From assembly GCA_031292755.1 (NCBI GenBank), contig JARLGM010000058.1, forward strand, positions 1-35,637: 35,637 nucleotides of DNA. Direction: 5' to 3'. This document shows positions 14,710-22,254 of the stretch, in pieces (the first letter of the stretch is position 1; the number at the start of each line of letters is the position of its first letter). This DNA comes from Candidatus Sulfopaludibacter sp. GTDB lineage: Bacteria > Acidobacteriota > Terriglobia > Bryobacterales > Bryobacteraceae. The notes beneath the pieces were generated by a model. That model saw only the letters and a program-made list of their open reading frames with translations. It did no database searches and was not told the DNA's origin. The translations under genes and the position numbers were made by a program.

Positions 14710-15402
14710 TCAGGCGGCCGGTGCAATGTCAGCGCCCAGTCCGATATGCTCGATCAGGCTCTGCGCCTGCGCGAGGTCATCCGGCAACACCGCCAGCATC
14801 AGGGGCATCGCCGTGTTTCCGGTAAACCGGAAGGTGTACGGCACCCCGGCCGCACGCAGCACCGCCACGTGGGTGATCGCGATGGCAAACCCCGCGGCCG
14901 TGTCGAGGTATGAGATCACGCTGGCGCCCGCGTTCCCGAGTTCGTCGGAAGCTTCCACCAACCGGTCCCAGGGGAAGACCGGGCGCGACATGGTGCTGAG
15001 GGAGGCGCTGTAGGCTGGTGCCACACTCGCGTTGCCCAACAGAGCGTCCACGCGCTGAAGGAGCAGTTCTTCGCTGAAGGGCTTGATCAGCACCATGTCC
15101 GGAGCGCGGCGGGCGATACTTTCCATGGCGATGCTGTCGCCCAGCCCGGACATGTACAGAATGCGAAACCCCGGCCGGCGCCGTTCCAGTTCGGCGGCAA
15201 GATCCAGCCCGCTCTTTCCGGGCAGTATCATATCCAGAATGGCGAAAGAGACTGCGGGGTTCGATTCGAACTCCACAATGCCCTGCTCGGCGGTTTCCGC
15301 CGCCACAACCGCAAAGCCGTGGGTGGCCAGCATGGCCATGACCATGCCGCGAACCAGGTCGTTGTCCTCCACCAGCAGCACAGTTGGGTGAGCTTCGTCC
15401 AT
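14710..15402 (-). CDS. Response regulator with unclassified C-terminal domain
   Basis: Residues 1-120 are a receiver domain: acidic pocket Glu12-Asp13, phosphoacceptor Asp57 in LDMILPGKSGLDL, switch Ser85 in ILYMSG, and Lys107 in LIKPFS. This pattern resembles the receivers attached to hybrid histidine kinases. Residues 135-230 have no DNA-binding signature I recognise. They contain alternating hydrophobic stretches (SVISYLDTAAGFAIAITHVAVL and PLMLAVLPDDL) and may form an alpha/beta ligand or dimer domain. No histidine kinase is adjacent, so it is an orphan here. It is convergent with yceI. Confidence 0.75.
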   Translation of the reverse strand: MDEAHPTVLLVEDNDLVRGMVMAMLATHGFAVVAAETAEQGIVEFESNPAVSFAILDMILPGKSGLDLAAELERRRPGFRILYMSGLGDSIAMESIARRAPDMVLIKPFSEELLLQRVDALLGNASVAPAYSASLSTMSRPVFPWDRLVEASDELGNAGASVISYLDTAAGFAIAITHVAVLRAAGVPYTFRFTGNTAMPLMLAVLPDDLAQAQSLIEHIGLGADIAPAA

Positions 15403-15425
15403 GTTGTTGCAAAATTGCCAGCTTC

Positions 15426-15453
15426 AGTCTAACGCAAACAATAGCAAGTGCAA
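15426..15453 (-). promoter_or_regulatory. Probable sigma-70 promoter for the 14710-15402 response regulator
   Basis: Read on the minus strand, TTGCAC is followed by 16 bases and then TAGACT, giving a start about 17 nt before the ATG. The rest of the 201-base gap (15403-15603) holds two short palindromes, ATGGCGCCAT and AACCATGGTT, and a small hairpin GGAGCA-TCACG-TGCTCC just ahead of the plus-strand gene. I recognise nothing else in it. Confidence 0.35.
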
Positions 15454-15603
15454 CCGTTTTTGCAAGGCCGGAAGTACTATGGCGCCATCGTCAACCATGG
15501 TTAACAGAGGCAAAGTGCCGCCCCCTGATGGAAACAAAGTGCTCCGATGCCAGTGCGCTTGGGTCGCCATCTTTGGAGCATCACGTGCTCCGTTGGGCAT
15601 GGT

Positions 15604-16329
15604 ATGAGTGCTGTCCTTCGCGGATTCGGTTTGATTTTTGTATTCATTCTCACACTGGTTGCGCAGCAGCCGCCGGCCGATTCCGGCGCCTCCAGTTCCG
15701 CTGTGAACGACAAACGGATTTTAGGAATTATCCCCAACTATCGAACCTACCCTACCCTGTTGGAATACAAGCCCATCAGTGCGAAGGAGAAATTCGGAAT
15801 CGCGACGGAGGATGCGTTCGACCGCGGAACATTCGTTTTGGCCGCTGAATTCGCCGGATACTCGCAGTTGACTAAGGCAAGTCCTTCGTTCGGTCAAGGC
15901 GTCGAGGGATACAGCCATTACTTTGTGACGTCGTTCGCCGACTGGTCCATCGGAGACTACATGACCGAGGCAGTGTTCCCTGTGATGCTGCACCAGGACC
16001 CGCGCTACTTCCGGCGCGGCACCGGCAGCGGACCGAGCCGGCTGCTTTACGCCGTGGGCCAGCTCTTCTGGACCCGCACCGATTCCGGCGGCCACATGTT
16101 CAACTTTTCGGAGATCGGCGGGAATGCCGCCGCCGCGGCCATCTCGCAGGCATATTATCCGGAGAATCGCACCGCCGGCGACGCGATCACCAAGCTGGGA
16201 ATTCAGGTGGGCATGGATGCGGCATCCAACATCCTCAAGGAATTCTGGCCCGATCTGCACCGCAAGCTGTCTCGCAAGCACGCCGAACCAAGCGATCCGG
16301 GCGTCTCACCTCAGGGCGTCTCACATTGA
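15604..16329 (+). CDS. Exported protein of unknown function
   Basis: I do not recognise this 241-residue protein. A signal peptide (MSAVLRGFGLIFVFILTLVAQQ) is followed by a Ser/Ala-rich linker and then IIPNYRTYPTLLEYKPISAKEKF. Aromatic residues are plentiful (GYSHYFVTSFADWSIGDYMTEAVFPV), and the segment HQDPRYFRRGTGSGPSRLLYA precedes WTRTDSGGHMFNFSEIGGNA. Small-residue helices (NAAAAAISQAYYP, IQVGMDAASNILKEFWPDL) follow and could contact membranes. Similar short exported proteins are common in Acidobacteriota genomes, but I know no function. The ATG at 15604 is preferred because it opens onto the signal peptide. It is followed by the M28 peptidase gene 33 bases on. Confidence 0.65.
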   Translation: MSAVLRGFGLIFVFILTLVAQQPPADSGASSSAVNDKRILGIIPNYRTYPTLLEYKPISAKEKFGIATEDAFDRGTFVLAAEFAGYSQLTKASPSFGQGVEGYSHYFVTSFADWSIGDYMTEAVFPVMLHQDPRYFRRGTGSGPSRLLYAVGQLFWTRTDSGGHMFNFSEIGGNAAAAAISQAYYPENRTAGDAITKLGIQVGMDAASNILKEFWPDLHRKLSRKHAEPSDPGVSPQGVSH

Positions 16330-16355
16330 AAGTATTGGCCGCCGCGTGATACAGT
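16326..16355 (+). promoter_or_regulatory. Sigma-70-like promoter giving a leaderless M28 peptidase mRNA
   Basis: TTGAAA (16326-16331), an 18-base spacer and TACAGT (16350-16355) fit a vegetative promoter. The A of the ATG at 16363 falls 8 bases after the -10 box, where transcription normally begins. No Shine-Dalgarno sequence is present in the gap. The -35 box overlaps the end of the upstream gene. Confidence 0.5.
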
Positions 16356-16362
16356 CCCCATC

Positions 16363-18006
16363 ATGCGTAAATGGATGGTTGGGATGGCGGCGCTATGCGC
16401 CTGCCTCTGGCTGCAGGCACAGGAAAAAGAGCGCGTCAGTCTCGCAATCGCGCATCAGATCCGCAACGAGGCCTTCGGCAGAAACTCGAAGGTGATGGAC
16501 ACCTCGTTCTATCTGACCGATGTGCATGGACCCCGGCTCACCGGCTCGCCCCAGGCGAAACGCGCGGCCGAATGGGCCGTCAAGCAACTGACCGATTGGG
16601 GCCTGGTGAATGCCAAAATGGAGCCGTGGGGAACCAGCTTCGGCAAAGGCTGGGAGTGCACCCGCTACGTAGCCATGATGAAGACGCCGGAATTCCAACC
16701 CATCATGGGATTCGCGGCGCCGTGGTCCGGCAGCACCGCCGGCGACGTGACCGGCGATGCCGTGGTGGCCGTGATTACCAACCCCGAAGAAATGGAGCAG
16801 TGGAAGGGCAAGCTGAAGGGCAAAATCGTGCTTACCGCCGCGGCGCATGCCGATGAGCTTCCGGTGACTCCGCTGGCCGTCCGCTTGAGCGATGAGGAAC
16901 TCGCCGCCGCCTCGGTGGCTCCCGATCCCACTTCCGGCAACCCCTCTTCCCTGCCCCTGGGATTCGTGCGCGGCGCTCCGCTGAACGGCGGGCCGGCTGC
17001 CGGCGGACGCGGCGCGGCGGGTGGCCGGGGAGGAGCAGGCGGACGCGGCGGCGCTAATAATTTTCGCGCGGAGCTGGCGAAATTCTGGAAGGATGAAGGC
17101 GTGCTGGTTTTAGTGCAACCGGGCTCCGGCGCCGCCGATGGCGGCACCATCATGGGCTCGGGCCAGGTGCTGCGCACCGCCGCCGACGCTCCGCCGCTCC
17201 CCACCGTAATCATCGCCAACGAGCACTACAACCGCATCGCGCGCCTGCTGGAGAAGCAGATTCCGGTCAGCCTGGAATTCGACATCCAGACCAAACTCAC
17301 CGATGTAGCCGACTCCTTCAATATCACCGCCGAAATTCCGGGCACCGACCCGCGCGCCGGAATCGTCATGGTGGGCGGGCACTTCGATTCCTGGACCGGC
17401 GGCACCGGCGCCACCGACAACGGCGCGGGATCGGCCGTCGCCATGGAGGCCGTGCGCATTTTGAAATCCCTCGACTTGAAAATGGCGCGCACCGTGCGCG
17501 TCGCCTTGTGGACCGGCGAAGAGCAGGGACTCCTCGGCTCCCGCGCTTACGTGAAAGAGCACTTTGCCGATCCCGCGGACATGAAACCCAAGCCCGAGCA
17601 CGCCAAACTCGCGGCGTACTTCAACCTGGATAACGGCGGCGGGCGCATCCGCGGCATCTACATGCAGGACAACGATGAGATGCGGCCGATTTTCGAAGCC
17701 TGGCTGGAGCCGTTCAAAGACCTGGGCGCGACTGCTCTCACCATCCGTAACACCGGCAGCACCGACCATGTCTCTTTCGACGCCGTCGGTCTGCCCGCCT
17801 TCCAGTTCATTCAGGACCCGCTGGACTACGGCAGCCGCACGCACCATTCCAACATGGATGTGTACGACCGGCTCCAGGCCAACGATATGGAACAGGCCTC
17901 GGCAGTGGAGGCGTGGTGCGTGTACAACGCCGCGGTTCGTCCGGAAATGTTGCCGCGCAAGCCCATGCCCAAGCCGGCCGCCGGACGCGGCGGGCGCGGG
18001 CAGTAG
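16363..18006 (+). CDS. Secreted M28-family zinc metallopeptidase with PA domain
   Basis: The 547-residue product has a signal peptide (MRKWMVGMAALCACLWLQAQ). Residues 110-300 contain a protease-associated (PA) domain. A run of GGRG/GGAG repeats (about 214-231) is inserted in it as a likely flexible loop. The M28 catalytic domain carries the zinc residues His340 (GGHFDSW), Asp352 (TDNGAG), Glu386-Glu387 (TGEEQGLLGS), Asp423 (NLDNGG) and His494/495 (RTHHSNMDVYDR). M28 enzymes of this build are aminopeptidases or carboxypeptidases acting outside the cytoplasm. The C-terminus is again Gly/Arg-rich (AAGRGGRGQ). It is convergent with the aminotransferase gene across repeat copy 3. Confidence 0.88.
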   Translation: MRKWMVGMAALCACLWLQAQEKERVSLAIAHQIRNEAFGRNSKVMDTSFYLTDVHGPRLTGSPQAKRAAEWAVKQLTDWGLVNAKMEPWGTSFGKGWECTRYVAMMKTPEFQPIMGFAAPWSGSTAGDVTGDAVVAVITNPEEMEQWKGKLKGKIVLTAAAHADELPVTPLAVRLSDEELAAASVAPDPTSGNPSSLPLGFVRGAPLNGGPAAGGRGAAGGRGGAGGRGGANNFRAELAKFWKDEGVLVLVQPGSGAADGGTIMGSGQVLRTAADAPPLPTVIIANEHYNRIARLLEKQIPVSLEFDIQTKLTDVADSFNITAEIPGTDPRAGIVMVGGHFDSWTGGTGATDNGAGSAVAMEAVRILKSLDLKMARTVRVALWTGEEQGLLGSRAYVKEHFADPADMKPKPEHAKLAAYFNLDNGGGRIRGIYMQDNDEMRPIFEAWLEPFKDLGATALTIRNTGSTDHVSFDAVGLPAFQFIQDPLDYGSRTHHSNMDVYDRLQANDMEQASAVEAWCVYNAAVRPEMLPRKPMPKPAAGRGGRGQ

Positions 18007-18044
18007 AACCCTGACCTGACCTCCGGTCCGCGCAACTAGCACTC

Positions 18045-18097
18045 GGCGCTGGCTTCGCGTCTTCCTCCGCGGCTCCGCGCCGCGATGAGTTCAGGCC
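18045..18097. repeat. Dispersed repeat, partial copy 3
   Basis: Only the right half of the element is recognisable: CTTCGCGTCTTCCTCCGCGG, then GCTCCGCGCCGCG followed by ATGAG and TTCAG, matching the end of copy 2. As with copy 2 it lies between two convergent genes. The left arm has decayed or was never present. Confidence 0.45.
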
Positions 18098-19213
18098 TTA
18101 CGCTTTGTACACCTTCCAGAAGACTTCGCGGAACTTCGTCATATCGGCATCGGTGCCGATACTGACGCGAAGCATGTTATCGAGCGGCGGGAACGGGCGG
18201 CCGGGCGCGACTCCCAGGGCCGGCATCTTAGTGATGAACTCGCGTGCGTTGCGGCCCACGTCGATCATCACGAAGTTGGCATTCGGATCGATGAACTTCA
18301 CGCTGCGCTCCTGCAGCCAGGCGGTGAGTTCGCGGCGCGTCTTCACCAGCGTAGCCTTGCGCGTCCGCAGAATGTTGTCCTTGTCGCCGAGCGCCGCCAC
18401 CGCGGCACGCGCACTCACAATCGAAATCACGTTCAGCGACATCCGCGACATCTGCTCGATAATGTCCGGCCGGGCCGCGGCGAAGCCCACGCGGAGCCCC
18501 GCCATGCCGTAGATCTTGGAAAACGTGCGCGCCACAATCACGTTCTTGCCCTGTTGCACGTACGGTATTGCGCTTTTCACGTCGGGGCGCTCGACGAAGT
18601 GGATGTAGGCTTCATCCACCAGCAGCGTGGTGTTGGCGGGGAGGTTCTTGACCACCCAGTCGATTTCGTCCGCGGTAGTAACGGCCGACGTCGGATTGTT
18701 CGGGTTGCAGAGATAGATCAGGCCGCCGTGGGCCTTATCGGCCGCGTCCACCATTGCTCCGATATCGGCGGTGTAGTGCTCGCGCAGCTTGGTCAGAATC
18801 ACCTGATGGCCCAGGTTGCGCGCAACGTCGCGCGGTCCCTCGTACGCTGGCTCCACCGTGATCAGAGGCCGCGTGGGGGACGTGAACAGCTCCACCGCGA
18901 TGTGCAGCACTTCGCTCGATCCGCAGCCGGCCACGATCTGCTCCGGGACCAGTCCTTCAGCCTTCGCCATGGTGGCGTAGATGCCGCCGAATTCGTTGTA
19001 GTGGTAACGGCCGCTGTTGGCCATCACGGCGCGCATCGCATCCAGCGAGCAGTCCGGCGGCCCGGCCGGGTTCTCGTTGGCATTCAGCCACACCATGTCC
19101 TGCGCCAGAGCACCCCGAACCGCGGCGCGCTGCGCATAGGCCGCCTCGGGCAACAGGCGGCCCGCCGCGGCGGCAGCGCCCATTTGTGCAAAAAATCCTC
19201 TGCGCGTGGACAT
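18098..19213 (-). CDS. Tat-exported class I/II PLP aminotransferase, HisC-like
   Basis: The fold-type I aminotransferase is 371 residues. Active-site residues are intact: NPNNPT (170-175), DEAYIHF with Asp200 and Tyr203, the Schiff-base Lys233 in RTFSKIYGMAGLRVGF with Arg241, and a C-terminal MLRVSIG with the substrate-carboxylate Arg. The closest family is histidinol-phosphate aminotransferase. The N-terminus is STRRGFFAQMGAAAAAG and ends near AYAQ, a twin-arginine signal peptide. Export of a folded, PLP-loaded enzyme would suit the Tat route. Its substrate is therefore probably not histidinol phosphate, and no his genes are nearby. GGAGGG lies 8 nt before the ATG and TATGAT further upstream is a likely -10. 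Confidence 0.8.
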   Translation of the reverse strand: MSTRRGFFAQMGAAAAAGRLLPEAAYAQRAAVRGALAQDMVWLNANENPAGPPDCSLDAMRAVMANSGRYHYNEFGGIYATMAKAEGLVPEQIVAGCGSSEVLHIAVELFTSPTRPLITVEPAYEGPRDVARNLGHQVILTKLREHYTADIGAMVDAADKAHGGLIYLCNPNNPTSAVTTADEIDWVVKNLPANTTLLVDEAYIHFVERPDVKSAIPYVQQGKNVIVARTFSKIYGMAGLRVGFAAARPDIIEQMSRMSLNVISIVSARAAVAALGDKDNILRTRKATLVKTRRELTAWLQERSVKFIDPNANFVMIDVGRNAREFITKMPALGVAPGRPFPPLDNMLRVSIGTDADMTKFREVFWKVYKA

Positions 19214-19279
19214 AACGTTTTCCCTCCGGCTCTGGTCATCATACCGCTATTTTCAGAAATCGGGAGTAATGACGCTCTT

Positions 19280-19308
19280 GATGCTACCATCAAAGCATCA
19301 TGAGCATC
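19280..19308 (+). promoter_or_regulatory. Likely VapB autoregulatory operator over the vapB start codon
   Basis: GATGCT at 19280-19285 and AGCATC at 19294-19299 are inverted repeats 8 bases apart. A second AGCATC lies at 19303-19308, just past the ATG. Ribbon-helix-helix antitoxins bind such short repeats at their own promoters. No Shine-Dalgarno sequence is seen before the ATG. Confidence 0.45.
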
Positions 19309-19551
19309 AGGACTACGATCACGTTGGACGACGATGTCGTGGAGCGCGTAAAAGCGGAGAGTCGCACTCGCGGAGCCTCGTTCCGCGAGACCCTGAACGA
19401 CCTGCTGCGTCTGGCGCTTCTGGCGCAGTCGTCCACCCCTGTACGGCGAGCCTTCCGCATCAAAGCCAGGCACATGGGTTACCGTCCAGGTCTGAATTAC
19501 GACGACATCGAAGCGCTGCTGGAACGCGGGGAAGGCGGCCATCACGCGTGA
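19300..19551 (+). CDS. vapB: VapB-type ribbon-helix-helix antitoxin
   Basis: The 83-residue product starts with a ribbon-helix-helix DNA-binding fold: beta strand SIRTTITLDDDVVERVK, then GASFRETLNDLLRLAL. The remaining ~40 residues, including the acidic GLNYDDIEALLERGE near the end, would wrap and block the toxin. Antitoxins of this class neutralise a PIN-domain RNase and repress their own promoter with it. The gene overlaps the toxin start in GTGA, the usual antitoxin-first order. Confidence 0.8.
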   Translation: MSIRTTITLDDDVVERVKAESRTRGASFRETLNDLLRLALLAQSSTPVRRAFRIKARHMGYRPGLNYDDIEALLERGEGGHHA

Positions 19552-19985
19552 TTATTGTCGACGCGAACATTCTTCTGTATGCGTACAATGCCGACGCGCC
19601 CGAGCACGCTGCATCGGCTGCATGGCTGGAGCGGGCGCTGATGGGAAGCGAAACAATCGGCTTGCCCCTGCCGGTGATCTGGGCGTTTCTACGCATCGCT
19701 ACGAACGCGCGGCTTTGGCCTGAGCCGTTGCCGTCACGCGAGGCGTTCCGGATCGTCAAGGAATTGCTCGCGCTTCCTGGCGTGATTTTGGTGCAGGCTG
19801 GTGCGCGGCACCTTGAAATCCTGGAGGAACTTGTCACAAAGTGCAAAGCCACCGGTCCGCTCATGACGGACGCTTCTCTGGCGGCCCTAGCCGAAGAAAA
19901 CGGCGCGACGCTGGCTTCTACGGATCGCGATTTCAGCCGGTTCGACGGCCTGCGCTGGGTTGATCCGATGCGGCTGGAATCCTGA
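19548..19985 (+). CDS. vapC: VapC-type PIN-domain ribonuclease toxin
   Basis: The product is about 145 residues, starting at a GTG that overlaps the vapB stop. PIN-domain features are VDANILLYAYNAD with the first catalytic Asp, LPVIWAFLRIATNARL in the middle, and a second acidic cluster LMTDASLAALAEENGATLASTDRDFSRF (Asp, then Asp-x-Asp). VapC toxins cut specific RNAs, typically tRNA or rRNA, using Mg2+. The central Glu of many PIN domains is not obvious in the VIWAFLRI segment, but this matches a known VapC subfamily that reads similarly. The gene ends 5 bases from the convergent rho gene. Confidence 0.8.
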   Translation: MIIVDANILLYAYNADAPEHAASAAWLERALMGSETIGLPLPVIWAFLRIATNARLWPEPLPSREAFRIVKELLALPGVILVQAGARHLEILEELVTKCKATGPLMTDASLAALAEENGATLASTDRDFSRFDGLRWVDPMRLES

Positions 19986-19990
19986 CAAGG

Positions 19991-21712
19991 CTAGCCGCTC
20001 ATCGAACCGAGGAATTCGCCGTTGCTTCTAGTCTTGCTGAGCTTGTCGAGCAACAGTTCCATGGTCTCCACGGGCGAGAGCGGGTTGAGCACCTTGCGCA
20101 GAATCCACACGCGATTGAGTTCGTCCTTCGGCAGCAGCAGTTCTTCTTTGCGCGTTCCGCTCTTGTTGATGTCGATGGCCGGGAAGACGCGCTTGTCCAC
20201 CAGTTTGCGCTCCAGGTGGATTTCCATGTTGCCTGTGCCTTTGAACTCTTCAAAGATCACGTCGTCCATACGGCTGCCGGTATCGATCAGGGCGGTCGCG
20301 ATGATGGTGAGCGATCCGCCTTCTTCAATGTTGCGAGCCGCGCCGAAAAAGCGCTTGGGACGCTGCAACGCGTTGGAATCGACGCCGCCCGAAAGCACCT
20401 TGCCGCTGGGCGGGACGATGGTGTTGTAGGCGCGCGCCAGGCGCGTGATGGAATCCAGCAGAATCACCACGTCGCGCTTATGCTCCACCAAGCGCTTGGC
20501 CTTTTCGATCACCATTTCGGCCACCTGCACGTGGCGCGTGGCGGGCTCGTCGAAGGTCGAACTGATCACTTCGCCGCGCACACTGCGCTGCATGTCGGTG
20601 ACTTCTTCGGGACGTTCGTCGATCAGCAGCACGATCAGCGAAACTTCCGGATGATTGGTCGTAATGGAGTTGGCGATGCTTTGCAGCAGCATCGTTTTGC
20701 CGGTGCGCGGCGGGGATACGATGAGCCCGCGCTGGCCCTTGCCAATGGGCGTCAGCAGATCCATCACCCGGCCGGAGTAGTTGTCGCGCACCGTCTCCAG
20801 CTTGAGCCGCTCGTTGGGATACAGCGGCGTCAGGTTGTCGAAGAAAATCTTGTTGCGCGCTTCCTCGGGCGGTTCGAAATTGATGGCATCGACTTTGATC
20901 AGCGCAAAATACCGCTCGCCTTCCTTGGGCGGGCGGATCTGGCCGCTGATGGTGTCGCCGGTGCGCAGGTCGAAGCGGCGAATCTGCGAAGGCGAAACAT
21001 ACACGTCGTCCGGCCCGGGCAGATAGTTGTACTCGGGCGCGCGCAGGAAGCCGAACCCGTCGGGCAGGCACTCCAGCACGCCTTCGGAGAAGATCAGGCC
21101 GCTTTTTTCCGCCTGGGTCTGCAGGATCTTGAAGATCAGTTCCTGCTTGCGCAGGCCGGCGAAGCCCGCGATGTTCATATCCTTGGCCACCTGGTTGAGC
21201 TTCTGGATGCTCATGTCCTTGAGTTCCACCAGGTCGAGCGTGGGAGTTCCGTTCTTGGCGCTCTGGGCGGCCTGTTGCTTGCGCCGCTGGGCGCCCGGAC
21301 CGCCGCCGTGCGGCAGCGGCACCTCCACAACGGGAGCGGGAGGCGGATCCACAGGCGCCGCGGGCTTGACCTCCGTCGGTGCCGCGGCCTCGACAGGCTT
21401 CGGGTCTACCGGCGGTTTCACTTCCGCCCCCGGCGTGGGCTTGGGCGCGAGTGGCGGCGCGTCGGCTTTCGGCGCGTCGGCTTTCGGCTCGGCGGCTCTT
21501 TCCACCGCTTTCGGTTTGGCCTCGCCCGTCAGGTTGGTTCGAGGGGTGCGCTCGGTATGCTTGATCGTCTTTTCGACGTCGGTTTTGGCCGGTTTTTCGT
21601 GTTCGGCGGGGGCAGGCTGTTTTTCAGCCGCGATTTCGGTGGGTTTGTCGGATTTTTCCTGCGGCAGGCTGTTTCCTACCGTGGTTGAAGTGTTGTCGAT
21701 ATTGCTTGCCAA
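19991..21712 (-). CDS. rho: Transcription termination factor Rho
   Basis: Rho is the hexameric RNA helicase that ends transcription of untranslated RNA. Residues 1-155 are a low-complexity Lys/Pro/Ala/Glu extension. The Rho N domain (about 160-200, [20 protein letters not shown]) and the OB-fold RNA-binding domain ([15 protein letters not shown] to about 280) follow. The ATPase has Walker A SPPRTGKT (333-340), Walker [17 protein letters not shown] and the Q/R-loop regions. The total of 573 residues against 419 in E. coli comes from the N-terminal extension. The start is TTG with GAGGG close upstream, overlapping engB by 37 bases. It is the last gene of the tig-clpX-lon-engB-rho block. Confidence 0.95.
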   Translation of the reverse strand: MASNIDNTSTTVGNSLPQEKSDKPTEIAAEKQPAPAEHEKPAKTDVEKTIKHTERTPRTNLTGEAKPKAVERAAEPKADAPKADAPPLAPKPTPGAEVKPPVDPKPVEAAAPTEVKPAAPVDPPPAPVVEVPLPHGGGPGAQRRKQQAAQSAKNGTPTLDLVELKDMSIQKLNQVAKDMNIAGFAGLRKQELIFKILQTQAEKSGLIFSEGVLECLPDGFGFLRAPEYNYLPGPDDVYVSPSQIRRFDLRTGDTISGQIRPPKEGERYFALIKVDAINFEPPEEARNKIFFDNLTPLYPNERLKLETVRDNYSGRVMDLLTPIGKGQRGLIVSPPRTGKTMLLQSIANSITTNHPEVSLIVLLIDERPEEVTDMQRSVRGEVISSTFDEPATRHVQVAEMVIEKAKRLVEHKRDVVILLDSITRLARAYNTIVPPSGKVLSGGVDSNALQRPKRFFGAARNIEEGGSLTIIATALIDTGSRMDDVIFEEFKGTGNMEIHLERKLVDKRVFPAIDINKSGTRKEELLLPKDELNRVWILRKVLNPLSPVETMELLLDKLSKTRSNGEFLGSMSG

Positions 21713-22242
21713 ATTTCCCTCACTCCCCGGCCATTGATGGCCGAGAACGGCAACGGCTCCACGCCTTCCCGGCGGATGGCGCGCAGCGCGTGCTCTAACT
21801 CAGATTGATTCAACTTGTCGATTTTTGTAGCGATCACCAGGTACGGCCTTCCGTGATGCTCGAGCCACCGCTTCAGGTCCAGATCTTTATCCATCCATCC
21901 GCGGCGGGCATCCAGAATCACGCAGGATAACTTCAGGGTCTCCCTCTCCTGCAAATACTGATCGATCAGCTTCTTCCATTCCAGCGCAAAACTCTTGGGT
22001 ACCCGGGCATATCCATATCCAGGTAAATCGACGAAATAGAACGTCCCGTCGACCCGATAGAAGTTAATCGTTTGTGTACGGCCCGGGGTATTGCTGGTAA
22101 ATGCCAGCCCTTTCTGTCCGGCGAGGGCGTTAATCAGGCTGGATTTCCCTACGTTACTTCTTCCTAAGAATGCGATCTCCGGCAGCCGGTCGGACGGGTG
22201 CCTTTCCGGACTGGCGGAACTTGTTACAAACTCTGCGCGCAA
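21676..22242 (-). CDS. engB: Ribosome biogenesis GTPase EngB (YihA/YsxC)
   Basis: This essential GTPase helps assemble the large ribosomal subunit. The G motifs are G1 GRSNVGKSS (27-35), G2 [11 protein letters not shown]3 DLPGYGYA, G4 TKIDKL and G5 SAINGRG. At 188 residues it is the normal family length. The start is TTG, with AAGGG about 9 nt upstream, and no ATG occurs before the G1 motif. It lies 12 bases after lon and overlaps rho, so the three genes are probably one transcript. Confidence 0.93.
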   Translation of the reverse strand: MRAEFVTSSASPERHPSDRLPEIAFLGRSNVGKSSLINALAGQKGLAFTSNTPGRTQTINFYRVDGTFYFVDLPGYGYARVPKSFALEWKKLIDQYLQERETLKLSCVILDARRGWMDKDLDLKRWLEHHGRPYLVIATKIDKLNQSELEHALRAIRREGVEPLPFSAINGRGVREIWQAISTTLQPR

Positions 22243-22254
22243 AAATACACGCCC

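Noticed and set aside
15479..15511. Two adjacent small palindromes (ATGGCGCCAT and AACCATGGTT).
   Set aside because: They are only 10 bp each, lie away from the best promoter and could occur by chance.
20216..21688. A 490-codon open frame on the plus strand opposite rho.
   Set aside because: It is antisense to a clear Rho protein, has no domain pattern and reflects the high GC content.
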